Source of the DNA: Halogeometricum rufum | GTDB taxonomy: Archaea; Halobacteriota; Halobacteria; Halobacteriales; Haloferacaceae | Direction of reading: 5' to 3' | NCBI RefSeq assembly: GCF_900112175.1 | Contig: NZ_FOYT01000002.1 | Coordinates: 558,001 to 622,000 of the forward strand | Length of the DNA: 64,000 bases | Shown: in pieces, positions 24,534 to 33,129 of the stretch | Layout: every line of letters starts with the position of its first letter | Numbering within the stretch: position 1 is the stretch's first letter | Position numbers and translations under genes: made by a program | The notes under the pieces: generated by a model | Told to the model about the DNA's origin: nothing | The model's database searches: none | What the model saw: only the letters and a program-made list of their open reading frames with translations

Positions 24534-25796
24534 ATGAGCTACGACCAGATCGAAGTTCCCGAGAACGGGGAGAAGATCACGCTCGCCGACGAGGAGACGG
24601 GCGAGCTGTCGGTTCCCGACAACCCGATTATCCCCATCATCCACGGCGACGGCATCGGCACGGACGTCGGTCCGGCCGCCCAGAAGGTACTCGACGCCGC
24701 CGCGGATGCGACCGGTCGCTCCATCGAGTGGCTCCGCGTGTACGCGGGCGAGTCCGCCCGCGAGAAGTACGACGAGAACCTGCCCGAGGACACGGTGCAG
24801 GCAATCAGGGACCACCGCGTCGCCATCAAAGGTCCGCTCACCACGCCCGTCGGCGCGGGCTTCCGCTCGCTCAACGTCGCGCTCCGAAAGAAGCTCGACC
24901 TCTACGCGAACGTCCGCCCGACGTACCACCTCGACGGCGTCCCGTCGCCCGTGAAGAACCCCTCGGCGATGGACATGGTCACGTTCCGGGAGAACACCGA
25001 GGACGTGTACGCCGGCATCGAGTGGGAGGCCGGCACCGACGAGGTTCAGCAGGTCAAGGAGTTCGTCGAGGACGAGATGGGCGAGGACGACGTGATGCAC
25101 GACGGCCCCATCGGCATCGGCATCAAGCCCATCACCGAGTTCGGGACGAAGCGGCTGGTCCGCGAGGCCATCGAGTACGCCCTCGAGAACGACCGCGACT
25201 CGGTCACCCTCGTCCACAAGGGTAACATCATGAAGTTCACCGAGGGCGCGTTCCGTGACTGGGGCTACGAACTCGCAGAGGAGGAGTTCGCCGAGGAGAC
25301 CATCACCGAGGACGAACTCTGGGAGGAGTACGACGGCGAGCAGCCCGACGACAAGGTCGTCGTCAAGGACCGCATCGCCGACAACATGCTCCAGCAGCTC
25401 CTGACGCGGACCGACCAGTACGGCGTCATCGCGACGATGAACCTGAACGGCGACTACATGTCCGACGCCGCCGGCGCGCAGATCGGCGGACTCGGCATCG
25501 CCCCCGGCGCGAACTTCGGCGAGGGCCTCTGCCTCGCGGAACCCGTCCACGGGTCCGCGCCCAAGTACGCGGGCGAGGACAAGGTGAACCCGACGGCGAT
25601 GATCCTCTCCGGCCGCCTCATGTTCGAGTACATGGGCTGGAAGGACGCCGGGAAGCTCATCCGCGACGCCGTCGAGAAGACCATCTCCGAGGGCGACGTG
25701 ACGTACGACCTCGAACGGCAGATCGAGGGCGGCAACAAACTCGCCACGAGCGAGTTCGCCGAGGCCGTCGTCGAGAACATCGAAACGCTCTCGTAG
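24534..25796 (+). CDS. icd: Isocitrate dehydrogenase (NADP+)
   Basis: A 420-residue TCA-cycle enzyme converting isocitrate to 2-oxoglutarate with CO2 and NADPH. It begins with IPIIHGDGIGTDV. The substrate loop GAGFRSLNVALRKKLDLYANVRP is located at about residues 106-128. Then come ENTEDVYAGIEWE, the LVHKGNIMKFTEG segment, the metal aspartates in MNLNGDYMSDAAGAQIGGLGIAPG and the cofactor region HGSAPKYAGEDKVNPTA. Length and motifs match the archaeal/E. coli-type homodimeric enzyme. A TATA-like CAATACTTTA is centred near 24500, giving a leader of a few bases before ATG 24534. Confidence 0.96.
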   Translation: MSYDQIEVPENGEKITLADEETGELSVPDNPIIPIIHGDGIGTDVGPAAQKVLDAAADATGRSIEWLRVYAGESAREKYDENLPEDTVQAIRDHRVAIKGPLTTPVGAGFRSLNVALRKKLDLYANVRPTYHLDGVPSPVKNPSAMDMVTFRENTEDVYAGIEWEAGTDEVQQVKEFVEDEMGEDDVMHDGPIGIGIKPITEFGTKRLVREAIEYALENDRDSVTLVHKGNIMKFTEGAFRDWGYELAEEEFAEETITEDELWEEYDGEQPDDKVVVKDRIADNMLQQLLTRTDQYGVIATMNLNGDYMSDAAGAQIGGLGIAPGANFGEGLCLAEPVHGSAPKYAGEDKVNPTAMILSGRLMFEYMGWKDAGKLIRDAVEKTISEGDVTYDLERQIEGGNKLATSEFAEAVVENIETLS

Positions 25797-25834
25797 AGAG
25801 CGTTTCGTGCGCTCGGAAATCGTAGATTTCCGAG
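25782..25834 (+). terminator. Two consecutive perfect hairpins at the 3' end of icd
   Basis: GAAACGCTCTC/GAGAGCGTTTC (25782-25792 and 25796-25806; the GTA loop overlaps the stop) and CTCGGAAATC/GATTTCCGAG (25812-25821 and 25825-25834, loop GTA) are both perfect inverted repeats. A pyrimidine run CCTCTCTTTTC follows at about 25914-25923. They could terminate or stabilise the icd transcript. Between and after them the sequence repeats the last codons of icd. Confidence 0.6.
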
Positions 25835-25939
25835 AACATCGAAGAACTCGCATAAGCGATTTGTTCGAGCAGCCAGAACTCGCGTAACGAGCGCTTCTCG
25901 CGCCCGAAATTCTCCTCTCTTTTCGCCGCGCGAGCGACG

Positions 25940-26290
25940 CTACTCGCCCTCGCCCCAGTCGGCCATCCGCCGCGGCGGGCTGAAGACGTCGAGGCCCTCG
26001 ACTGGGACGTCGCCGCGGTTCTCGGCACCGTGCAGTTCGTCGGCGTCGAGTGCGTACGAGTCGCCCGGGCCGACGACGACTTCTCGCTCGTCCTCGCCGA
26101 CGACGAAGGTGAGTTCGCCGCTGACGACGTAGCCGACCTGCTCCTGATCGTGGCTGTGCGCGGGCACCGTCGCCCCCGGTTCGATGCGGAAGTGCTGGAC
26201 GTTCACCCGGTCGCTCCCGGCGAGGACCGAGAGGTGGACGTCCGGGACGGCTTCGACCGCTTCGACCGAGTCGGTGGAGACGCGTTCCAT
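25940..26290 (-). CDS. Single-domain cupin protein
   Basis: A 116-residue beta-barrel protein. Cupin motif 1 is PAHSHDQEQVGYVVSGELTF (metal ligands His, His, Glu) and motif 2 ends in ALDADELHGAENRG (His). It is a small metal-binding cupin; its substrate, if it is an enzyme, is unknown. The ATG at 26290 follows an AT-poor promoter region shared with the divergent DUF5817-like gene 77 nt away. It converges on icd across the hairpin region. Confidence 0.88.
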   Translation of the reverse strand: MERVSTDSVEAVEAVPDVHLSVLAGSDRVNVQHFRIEPGATVPAHSHDQEQVGYVVSGELTFVVGEDEREVVVGPGDSYALDADELHGAENRGDVPVEGLDVFSPPRRMADWGEGE

Positions 26291-26367
26291 GCAGAGTTGG
26301 ACGCCCGACCCGGTATAAACGTACGCCCGGTGCCAAGGTTCAAATCCGACGACGCGGAAGCGAGCGT

Positions 26368-26898
26368 ATGTACGCGGTGGTCGGGTGTACCGAGTGCGGC
26401 AGCATGTGGCTGCTCACCGACCCGAGACAGTCGAAGACGGCCAACTGTCCGCGGTGCGGGCGGACGCACCAGACGAAGAAACTGCGGACGTTCATCGAGA
26501 CGGAGGACCGCGAAGCGGCCAGACAGGCCCGCGCCGCCCTCCTCGCGAAGAAGCACGGCGACAGCGAGGCGTTCGCCGAGACGGCGCACGTCTCTGAGAT
26601 GGAGGAGTCGGTCGCCGAGTCCGGCGTCGACGACGAGGAGTACCTCGAAGCGTCGGGTCTCGACGCCGACGAAGTCGCGTCGGCGGGCGAACGGGCGATG
26701 GGCGGGGCGTCGTCGTCGCCGAATCGCGTCGACGTGGTTCGCGAGGCGATTCGGGCGACGGACCGGCCGACGGAGGACGAGGTGGCCGCCTACGCCGCAG
26801 AGCGCGGCGTCCCCGACGCGGCGGCGCGTGACCTCCTCGAAAAACTGACCAGACGCGGCGAGGTGTCGGAGTCGCGCGGTCGGTACCGACTGCTCTGA
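26368..26898 (+). CDS. DUF5817-like zinc-ribbon protein
   Basis: A 176-residue haloarchaeal protein. The N-terminal zinc ribbon has CTEC and CPRC pairs (residues 7-10 and 27-30), starting MYAVVGCTECGSMWLL. A helical acidic middle (residues 45-110) follows, and a C-terminal winged-helix-like segment has VDVVREAIRATDRPTEDEVAAYAAERGVPDAAARDLLEKL and a terminal GRYRLL. The arrangement suggests a nucleic-acid-associated factor of the DUF5817 type. The role is unknown. Start 26368 is the only plausible one; a TATA-like box is not clear. Confidence 0.85.
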   Translation: MYAVVGCTECGSMWLLTDPRQSKTANCPRCGRTHQTKKLRTFIETEDREAARQARAALLAKKHGDSEAFAETAHVSEMEESVAESGVDDEEYLEASGLDADEVASAGERAMGGASSSPNRVDVVREAIRATDRPTEDEVAAYAAERGVPDAAARDLLEKLTRRGEVSESRGRYRLL

Positions 26899-26931
26899 AT
26901 CGCCGCCCTGCTCTGATACTCCCGCGGAGCC

Positions 26932-27150
26932 TCAGAGGAGGCCGAGCAGTTTCAGCGCGGTCAGGAGCGACACGACGGTGCCCAAGAGGAGTTTCACGAG
27001 GCGCAACAGACGCGTCGCCGTCCGGAGGTCGGCGGAGCCGTCTCCGGAGTCGCCGGCGGCGTCGCTCTCGGCGTCGCGCGCATCGGCCGGCGCGTCCGGC
27101 GGACCGGTGCCAGCGGGGGGCGTCGCTGGCGCGTTCGTTCGTGGGGACAT
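26932..27150 (-). CDS. Small C-terminally anchored hypothetical protein
   Basis: A 72-residue protein with a Pro/Ala/Asp-rich N-terminal half and one hydrophobic helix at the C-terminus (LVKLLLGTVVSLLTALKLLGLL), preceded by basic TATRLLRL. This is the layout of a tail-anchored small membrane protein. Start 27150 is uncertain; a longer in-frame start exists at 27234. No known family recognised. It is weakly supported, mainly by its hydrophobic tail and the lack of an opposing gene. Confidence 0.5.
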   Translation of the reverse strand: MSPRTNAPATPPAGTGPPDAPADARDAESDAAGDSGDGSADLRTATRLLRLVKLLLGTVVSLLTALKLLGLL

Positions 27151-27364
27151 GACGCGGAGCGTCCGCGGCGGGACGGGGAGCCCGCCGCGAACGTATCCGG
27201 AGAGAGGGCCGAGAGACGGGTAAAACCGAGCCATGGGTGCGCGGCGAAAGTGACCGCTCCGGCGGAAGTGGTGCGGCGGTGGCGACGGGCGCGCGGGCAG
27301 AGTGACGGCGAACGCCGGCGACGGAAAACGAAACGCTTTGTCGGTCGCCGCGCGGAGAGGAGGT

Positions 27365-27730
27365 ATGAGCGACTCGCTGCCCGCGCCCGTCGGCGTCGCC
27401 GTCCGTGCCATCGTCGGGGCGTGCTTCGTCGCCGGCGGTGTCCTCGCCCTCCTCGGCCAGCGACTCGTCCTCGCCGGGTTCGCGTTCCTCGTCGGCTACA
27501 CCGCGCTGGCGGCGGCGGCCGTCGTCCGGGGGCAACGCCGTCGCGGGGCGGGCCTGTCGCTGTCGGGTCTCGGGTGGGTGTCGGTGGCCGTCGGCATCGC
27601 CCTCGGGTTCGCGACGGACCCCGGCCTCGCCCTCGTCGTCGCCGGCGTCGTCCTCCTCGTCGTCGGGACGGCCGTCGTCGCCCGGCCGTGGCGCCTGCTG
27701 ACGGGCGATTCGAGGAGAGCGGCCGAGTGA
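27365..27730 (+). CDS. Four-helix hypothetical membrane protein
   Basis: A 121-residue integral membrane protein with hydrophobic helices at about residues 10-30, 31-52, 63-83 and 86-106, separated by a basic loop VVRGQRRRGAG. The ATG at 27365 is preceded by GGAGAGGAGGT, an unusually good Shine-Dalgarno match for this window, which fixes the start. No conserved catalytic residues are seen; function unknown. It converges on the HMG-CoA reductase gene 22 nt downstream. Confidence 0.75.
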   Translation: MSDSLPAPVGVAVRAIVGACFVAGGVLALLGQRLVLAGFAFLVGYTALAAAAVVRGQRRRGAGLSLSGLGWVSVAVGIALGFATDPGLALVVAGVVLLVVGTAVVARPWRLLTGDSRRAAE

Positions 27731-27752
27731 GGAACGCGGGCGACGGGGCGCG

Positions 27753-28973
27753 CTACCGCCCGAGTTCGGCGTGCGCGCTGGAGAGGTGCCGCGACGCGAG
27801 TGCGGAGAGTAAGTTGAGTTCACCCGCGAGAGCGCCGACGGCGATGGCCTCCGCGAGGGCGTCGGCGTTCGACCCCGCGGGGTCACCGCCCCCCCGGACG
27901 CCGAGGACGTCGAGTCCCTCGGCCTGCGTCGGTAGTTTCGTCCCGCCGCCGACGGTGCCGACTTCGAGACTGGCGACGGAGACGGAGACGTACAGGTCGC
28001 CGTCCCGCACGTCCGCGGTGGTGATGGCGTTGGACCCCTCCACCACCTGCGCGGCGTCCTGTCCGGTGGCGAGGAACATCGCGGCGACGACGTTGGCGAC
28101 GTGGGCGTTGAACCCCAGACTGGCCGCCTTCGCCGACCCGACGAGGTTCTTGCGGGTGTTCAACTCGGCCACCGCCTCGGGCGTCGTGTGCAGTCGGTCT
28201 TCGACCACCTCGCGCGGGATGGTCACGTCGGCGGTGACGGAGCGTCCCCGTCCTTCGACGGCGTTTATCGCCGCGGGTTTCTTGTCGGTGCAGAGGTTGC
28301 CCGAGACGGCCACGAGGGAGGCGTCCGTCTCCGCTTCGACCACGTCGCAGGCCGCCCGCGTGGCGATGGTGACCATGTTCATCCCCATCGCGTCCTTCGT
28401 GTCGTAGCGGAAGCGTAGGTAGACGGAGTCACCGACGACGTACGGCGTCACGTCCAGTAGTTCGCCGTGACTGGTCGTCTCCTCGGCCGCCTCCGCGAGG
28501 GTGTCCTCGTTGTCGCGGACCCACTCGACCAGCGCTTCGGCCGCCACCACGTCGGCGACGCGGAAGACGGGGGCGCGGGTCATCCCGGACTTCAGGACGC
28601 GCGCGTTCGCGCCGCCGGCCTCGTTCAGGACCGAACAGCCGCGGTTGACGCTCGCGAGGAGGGCCCCCTCAGTCGTCGCCAGGGGGAGGTAGCGCTCGCC
28701 GTCGAGACTGCCGCCGCGTATCTCGACAGGGCCGGCGACGCCCATCGGCACCTGCACGGTCCCGACCATGTTCTCGATGTTGGGGTCGGCGCGTTCGGCC
28801 GGGAAGCCGTAGTCGCCGACGGCGTCCAGCGACGCCCCCGACTGCGCTTCGACGAGGAGGCGGCGGGCCGCCGTCGCCGTGTCGGCGTCCGCGTGGTCTT
28901 CGAGTTCGTGGAGTCGCAACTCGCCCTCCCGGACGCGTTCGGCGAGTGCTTCGGCCGTCGTAGCGTCGGTCAT
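27753..28973 (-). CDS. hmgA: Hydroxymethylglutaryl-CoA reductase (NADPH)
   Basis: A 406-residue class I HMG-CoA reductase making mevalonate, the first committed precursor of isoprenoid (archaeal lipid and carotenoid) synthesis. Signature stretches are ENMVGTVQVPMGVAGPV, TTEGALLASVNRG (catalytic Glu), KDAMGMNMV (dimer/HMG site), GQDAAQVVEGSN (catalytic Asp region) and the C-terminal LASRHLSSAHAELGR, whose His is the proton donor to CoA. It lacks the membrane domain of eukaryotic enzymes. The ATG at 28973 follows the acidic N-terminus expected in haloarchaea. It is divergent from the amidohydrolase gene. Confidence 0.96.
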   Translation of the reverse strand: MTDATTAEALAERVREGELRLHELEDHADADTATAARRLLVEAQSGASLDAVGDYGFPAERADPNIENMVGTVQVPMGVAGPVEIRGGSLDGERYLPLATTEGALLASVNRGCSVLNEAGGANARVLKSGMTRAPVFRVADVVAAEALVEWVRDNEDTLAEAAEETTSHGELLDVTPYVVGDSVYLRFRYDTKDAMGMNMVTIATRAACDVVEAETDASLVAVSGNLCTDKKPAAINAVEGRGRSVTADVTIPREVVEDRLHTTPEAVAELNTRKNLVGSAKAASLGFNAHVANVVAAMFLATGQDAAQVVEGSNAITTADVRDGDLYVSVSVASLEVGTVGGGTKLPTQAEGLDVLGVRGGGDPAGSNADALAEAIAVGALAGELNLLSALASRHLSSAHAELGR

Positions 28974-29102
28974 GTGCGGGAGTTTTTCGCGACTTCCCTA
29001 ACCGTTACCGGTTCCCGGCCTCTACGCGTCTTCCCGCGGGACCGACGCCGTCGGATGACCGCCACCCCAACCGTTTTGCCCTCCCCCGCCACCTCCCCAC
29101 AC

Positions 29103-30647
29103 ATGACAGACGCCGCGGACCTCGTCCTCCTCGACGGCGAGGTGCACACGCTCTGCGACCCCGACGAGACGCACGAGGCGATCGCCGTCCGCGACGGCCG
29201 AATCGTCCGCCTCGGCAAGTCCTACGACGTGCAGTTCCTCGTCGGCACCGAGACGGAGACAGTCGACCTCGGGGGCGACGTGGTCCTCCCGGGGTTCGTC
29301 GACGCGCACACCCACCTCGACATGGTCGGGCGGTCCCTCGTCCACGCGGACCTCGCGGACGCCGCGGGCCCCGACGACTGCGTGAATCGACTCCGCGAAC
29401 GGGCGGCCGAACTCGGCGGCGACGACGCCGACGAGTGGGTCCTCGGATACGGCTACGACGAGAGCGCGTGGGCCGAGTCGCGGTACCTCACGCGCGATGA
29501 CCTCGACGCCGTCTCGACGGACCGGCCCGTCGCCGCGTTCCGCGAGGACATGCACGTCGCCTCGCTGAACTCGGTCGCGTTGGACCGCCACCTGCCCGAG
29601 ATGCCGGACGGAGACGTGCGATACGACGGCGACGACCCCACCGGCGTCGTCGTGGAGGAGGCCGTCGACGCGGTGTACGAGGCGGTGGAACCGGACCGGG
29701 CGGAGACGGAGGAACTCCTCCGTGCGGCGCAGGCGGCGGCGAACGAACGCGGCGTCACCGGCGTCCACGACATGACGCGCAACTCGGCGAAACCGGGCGT
29801 CTACCGCGACTTGGACCGGCGGGGCGACCTGACGCTCCGCGTCCGCATCAACTACTGGGCCGACCACCTCGACAGCGTGGTAGACGCCGGTCTGCGGACG
29901 AACCACGGGAGCGAGATGGTCCGCACCGGGGCGATAAAGACGTTCACCGACGGGTCGTTCGGCGGGCGGACGGCGAAACTCTCCGAACCGTACAGCGACG
30001 ACCCGTCGGAGACGGGGTCGTGGGTCGTCGACCCCGACGAGTTGTCGGACGTCGTCTCGCGGGCCGACGCGCACGGCCTCCAACTGTCCGCGCACGCCAT
30101 CGGAGACGAGGCGGTGCGTGCGGTCCTCGACGCGTACGAGGACTGCGACAGTCCGGGCGAGAGCCGACACCGCGTCGAACACGCGGAACTCGCGGACGAC
30201 GAGGCGATTCGGCGGTTCGCCGAGTCGGGCGTCGTCGCCTCGGTCCAGCCGAACTTCCTCAAGTGGGCCGGCGAGGGCGGCCTGTACGACTCGCGCCTCG
30301 GCGACCGGCGGACGGAGACGAACCGCTACGCCGCCTTCGCCGACGCGGGCGTCCCCCTCGCGTTCGGGAGCGACTGCATGCCGCTGGACCCCCTCCTCGG
30401 CGTCCACCACGCGGTGAACGCCCCCGAAGCGGAGCAACGACTCGGCGTGACGGAGGCCCTCCGCGCGTACACCGCCGGCGCGGCGTACGCCGGGTTCGAC
30501 GAGGACCGACTCGGAACCATCGAGGCGGGGAAGGCGGCCGACCTGACGGTGCTGGCCGAGTCGCCGTGGGAGGCCGACTCGATACGCGACATCGACGTCT
30601 CGGCCACCGTCGTCGCCGGCGACGTGGTGTACGAACGCGACGCGTAG
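29103..30647 (+). CDS. YtcJ-like amidohydrolase
   Basis: A 514-residue metal-dependent hydrolase of the amidohydrolase superfamily (PF07969 type). The first metal site is VDAHTHLDMVG. Later ligands are His in LSAHAIGDEAV, His in HRVEHAELA and Asp in FGSDCMPLDP. The C-terminal strand LGTIEAGKAADLTVL belongs to the small beta-sandwich domain. Substrate unknown; members hydrolyse amides or cyclic ureas. An AT-containing AACCGTTTTGCC about 35 nt upstream of ATG 29103 may be its promoter. The longer open frame from 28467 overlays hmgA and is not coding. Confidence 0.88.
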   Translation: MTDAADLVLLDGEVHTLCDPDETHEAIAVRDGRIVRLGKSYDVQFLVGTETETVDLGGDVVLPGFVDAHTHLDMVGRSLVHADLADAAGPDDCVNRLRERAAELGGDDADEWVLGYGYDESAWAESRYLTRDDLDAVSTDRPVAAFREDMHVASLNSVALDRHLPEMPDGDVRYDGDDPTGVVVEEAVDAVYEAVEPDRAETEELLRAAQAAANERGVTGVHDMTRNSAKPGVYRDLDRRGDLTLRVRINYWADHLDSVVDAGLRTNHGSEMVRTGAIKTFTDGSFGGRTAKLSEPYSDDPSETGSWVVDPDELSDVVSRADAHGLQLSAHAIGDEAVRAVLDAYEDCDSPGESRHRVEHAELADDEAIRRFAESGVVASVQPNFLKWAGEGGLYDSRLGDRRTETNRYAAFADAGVPLAFGSDCMPLDPLLGVHHAVNAPEAEQRLGVTEALRAYTAGAAYAGFDEDRLGTIEAGKAADLTVLAESPWEADSIRDIDVSATVVAGDVVYERDA

Positions 30648-30799
30648 GGCGTCGAACCCCTCCCCGACGGCGTCCTCGCGGGGGAGCGGCGGTGACCATC
30701 TCGCTCGCGCCCGCCGTCGCCGGCGGAAACACGGAAGTCGCCGCCGCCCGTCCGGGTCCGTGTGTACCGAGTGAACCGTCGGCCCGTCCGGGCGAACTG

Positions 30800-31441
30800 A
30801 TGCCGGAGAGCCGATTCGACCCCGACGACGCGCTGGTCCCGGAGACGCCCGCGGGGTACGCCGAGCCGACGGCGTTCGAGTACTCGCTCCCGGTCCTGAT
30901 GGTGCTGTCCGTCGCCCTCGTCGCCGTCGGGATACTGCTGTTCGGCTCGGTTCTGTGGGCCGTGCAGGGCCCCGCCGTCTTCGAGACGGTGTTCGACGTG
31001 CAGCAGACGGAGACCGGATTCACCCTCTCGCTCCGACTCGGACTCGCCGCGGGCGTCTTCGTCGGCACCGTCCTCGCCACCGTCGTGGTTCACGAACTCG
31101 TCCACGGACTCGCCTACCGGCGGTACGGCTACCGCGTCAGTTACGGCGTCGCGCCGTTCCTCGGCGCGGCGTACGCCTGCGCATTCCACCAGTTTCAGCG
31201 GCGCGAGGACGTCCTCGTCGTCACCGCGGCGCCGTTGCTCCTCCTCGACGCCCTCCTGCTCCCCCTCCTGTTCGTGCCCGTCCCCCTCCTCGCGTTCGCG
31301 GCGTTCGTCGCTCTCGTGTTCAACACCGCCGGCGCCGCGGGCGACCTGTACGCCATCGCGTCACTCCTCCGACGGCCCGAGGGGACGCTCTACTACGACA
31401 GCGACGTCCGCCACTCGTACGTCTTCGAACCGGCGTCGTGA
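30800..31441 (+). CDS. DUF3267-type membrane zinc metalloprotease
   Basis: A 213-residue integral membrane protein with the zinc motif HELVHG (HExxH) in the second hydrophobic segment and later FNTAGAAGDLYAIASLLRRPEGT, in which Asn/Asp could complete the site. Four hydrophobic segments are seen, at about residues 30-55, 75-100, 140-165 and 165-185. The layout matches DUF3267/site-2-protease-like proteins that cut substrates in the membrane. The substrate is unknown. The ATG at 30800 follows a 152-nt spacer after the amidohydrolase. It converges on the histidine kinase gene. Confidence 0.88.
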   Translation: MPESRFDPDDALVPETPAGYAEPTAFEYSLPVLMVLSVALVAVGILLFGSVLWAVQGPAVFETVFDVQQTETGFTLSLRLGLAAGVFVGTVLATVVVHELVHGLAYRRYGYRVSYGVAPFLGAAYACAFHQFQRREDVLVVTAAPLLLLDALLLPLLFVPVPLLAFAAFVALVFNTAGAAGDLYAIASLLRRPEGTLYYDSDVRHSYVFEPAS

Positions 31442-31488
31442 CGGTCCGGTCCCGGTCGTCGACGGGCGCCGCGACCACCTGCACCCGG

Positions 31489-33042
31489 TCAGCGGCCGAC
31501 GTCCTCGGAACGGGCCGCGGACCCGTAGCGACCGGCACGGGGGTCGCCGGCGTCCTCGAACGGGCCGTTCGAGTGCGACTCCGCGCGGAACTCGAAGCGC
31601 GCGCCGCCCGACACCGCTTCGGTGACCGAGGCGGTCCAACCGTGCGCTTCGGCGATTCGCCGCACGATAGCGAGTCCGAACCCGGTGCCGTCGGGGTCCG
31701 TGGAGTACCCCGTCTCGAACACGGTGTCGCGGTCCTCGGCGGGGATGCCCGGGCCGTCGTCCTCGACGAAGAAGCCGTCCTCGAGTGCGCCGACGCGGAC
31801 GGTGACGTCGTCGCCGACGTGTTCGACGGCGTTCGCGAACAGGTTCCCGAACAGGTCGTAGAGGCGCCCGACGTCCGCCTCGACGGTCAGGTCGCCCGTC
31901 TCCACCCGAAGCGTCGCGCGACTCCCGGTCACCGCCGTCTGCCAGGCGTGCGTCGCCGCGTCGCCGACGTGCGTCGAGTCGGGCGAGTCGACTATCGTGC
32001 CCTGTCGGGCCAACGAGAGTACGTCCTCGATGAGGCGGGCCATGCGACGGTGCGCCTGTTCCACCCGTTCGAGGTTGGCCCGCGCGTCGGCGTCGTCGAC
32101 GGACTCCGCGAGGAGTTCGAGGTAGCCCTGCGCCACGTTCAGCGGCGAGCGAAGGTCGTGGCTGACGATGCCGGCGAACTCCTCTAACCGTTCGTTCTGC
32201 CGTTCGAGCCGTTTTCGCTGCGCCTTCTGCTCGGAGATGTCGACGGTGAACCCGACAAGGCCCACCACCGTGCCGTCCTCGTCGCGCCACGGTACCTTCG
32301 AGGTGAGGACCCAGTTGCCCGTCGCCGTCTCCACGTCGCCGTGTTCCTCGAGGAGGTGTCGCAGCGAGAACTTGTGCGTGTCCGAGGAGATTATCGGCTC
32401 CTCCTGGTCGAACAGGGGGTCGCCCGTCTCCATGATGCGCACGTCGTCCTCGTACGTCTCTCTGGACGACTCGTGGGGGAACACCTCGTAGTCGGTCTTG
32501 CCCAGGAACCGCTCGGTGTCGTCCACGTACGCCTCGCTCACGCGGACGTGCCGCCCCTCGCGGTCCTTCACGTACAGGTGCGCCGGCACCGTCTCGAAGA
32601 TGGCGTCGAGGAGGCTTCGCTCGCGCGCCAGGTCGGCTTCGAGGAGGGCGTTCGTCGCGCGGGCGACGACGCCGCGGACGCGGGCGTCGAGGACCGTCGG
32701 GTCGGCGGCGTTTGCGGCCGGGACGAACTCGTCGGCACCCGCCTCGAACGCCGCCGCGGCGTCCGTCTCGCCGGCGGCGACGAACACGACGGGGACGGCG
32801 GAGTGGACCGAATCGAGGTCCGAGAGGGCGGCGGCACTGTCGGCGACGACGACGAGGCAGTCGAACTCCGTCGTCGCCTCGGTCTCGGCGGCGACGGGCG
32901 TGACGGCGAACCCCGACTCACGGAGTGCGGCGGCCGTCTCGTCGGCGTCGCCGACGAGGAGGACGGCCGGGTCGGCATCCGAGGGCGAGAGCGACCCGTC
33001 GTCGTCCTCGGCGCGTGCGGACCGCTCTCGGTCGGGTGCCAT
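31489..33042 (-). CDS. PAS-domain sensor histidine kinase with degenerate receiver
   Basis: A 517-residue soluble sensor kinase. Residues about 26-120 form a receiver-like alpha/beta domain (VLLVGDADETAAALRESGF...GADEFVPA) that lacks a clear full acidic pocket. A PAS domain follows (about 145-275; FETVPAHLYVKDREGRHV, WRDEDGTVVGLVGFTVDISEQK). The HisKA helix has the phosphoaccepting His in GIVSHDLRSPLN. The HATPase has the N box NLFANAVEHVG, the G1 box DDGPGIP and the G2 box GTGFGLAI. No membrane segment is seen, so it should sense a cytoplasmic or redox signal. No response regulator is adjacent. Confidence 0.92.
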   Translation of the reverse strand: MAPDRERSARAEDDDGSLSPSDADPAVLLVGDADETAAALRESGFAVTPVAAETEATTEFDCLVVVADSAAALSDLDSVHSAVPVVFVAAGETDAAAAFEAGADEFVPAANAADPTVLDARVRGVVARATNALLEADLARERSLLDAIFETVPAHLYVKDREGRHVRVSEAYVDDTERFLGKTDYEVFPHESSRETYEDDVRIMETGDPLFDQEEPIISSDTHKFSLRHLLEEHGDVETATGNWVLTSKVPWRDEDGTVVGLVGFTVDISEQKAQRKRLERQNERLEEFAGIVSHDLRSPLNVAQGYLELLAESVDDADARANLERVEQAHRRMARLIEDVLSLARQGTIVDSPDSTHVGDAATHAWQTAVTGSRATLRVETGDLTVEADVGRLYDLFGNLFANAVEHVGDDVTVRVGALEDGFFVEDDGPGIPAEDRDTVFETGYSTDPDGTGFGLAIVRRIAEAHGWTASVTEAVSGGARFEFRAESHSNGPFEDAGDPRAGRYGSAARSEDVGR

Positions 33043-33129
33043 TCGTTCGGGAGAAGTATCACGAACGTCTACATCAATCTACCGGTGCGAAGGGCAATCT
33101 TCTCGTCGGCGGAGCGTGCACCTCCGGCG

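Noticed and set aside
23600-25225. 541-residue plus-strand open frame across the asparaginase and icd start
   Set aside because: The first part is antisense to the asparaginase and the second is out of frame with icd; the Arg-rich sequence has no conserved motif.
24225-26336. 703-residue minus-strand open frame across icd
   Set aside because: It runs antisense to the clear isocitrate dehydrogenase and changes composition along its length; its overlap with cupin and asparaginase genes is in a different frame.
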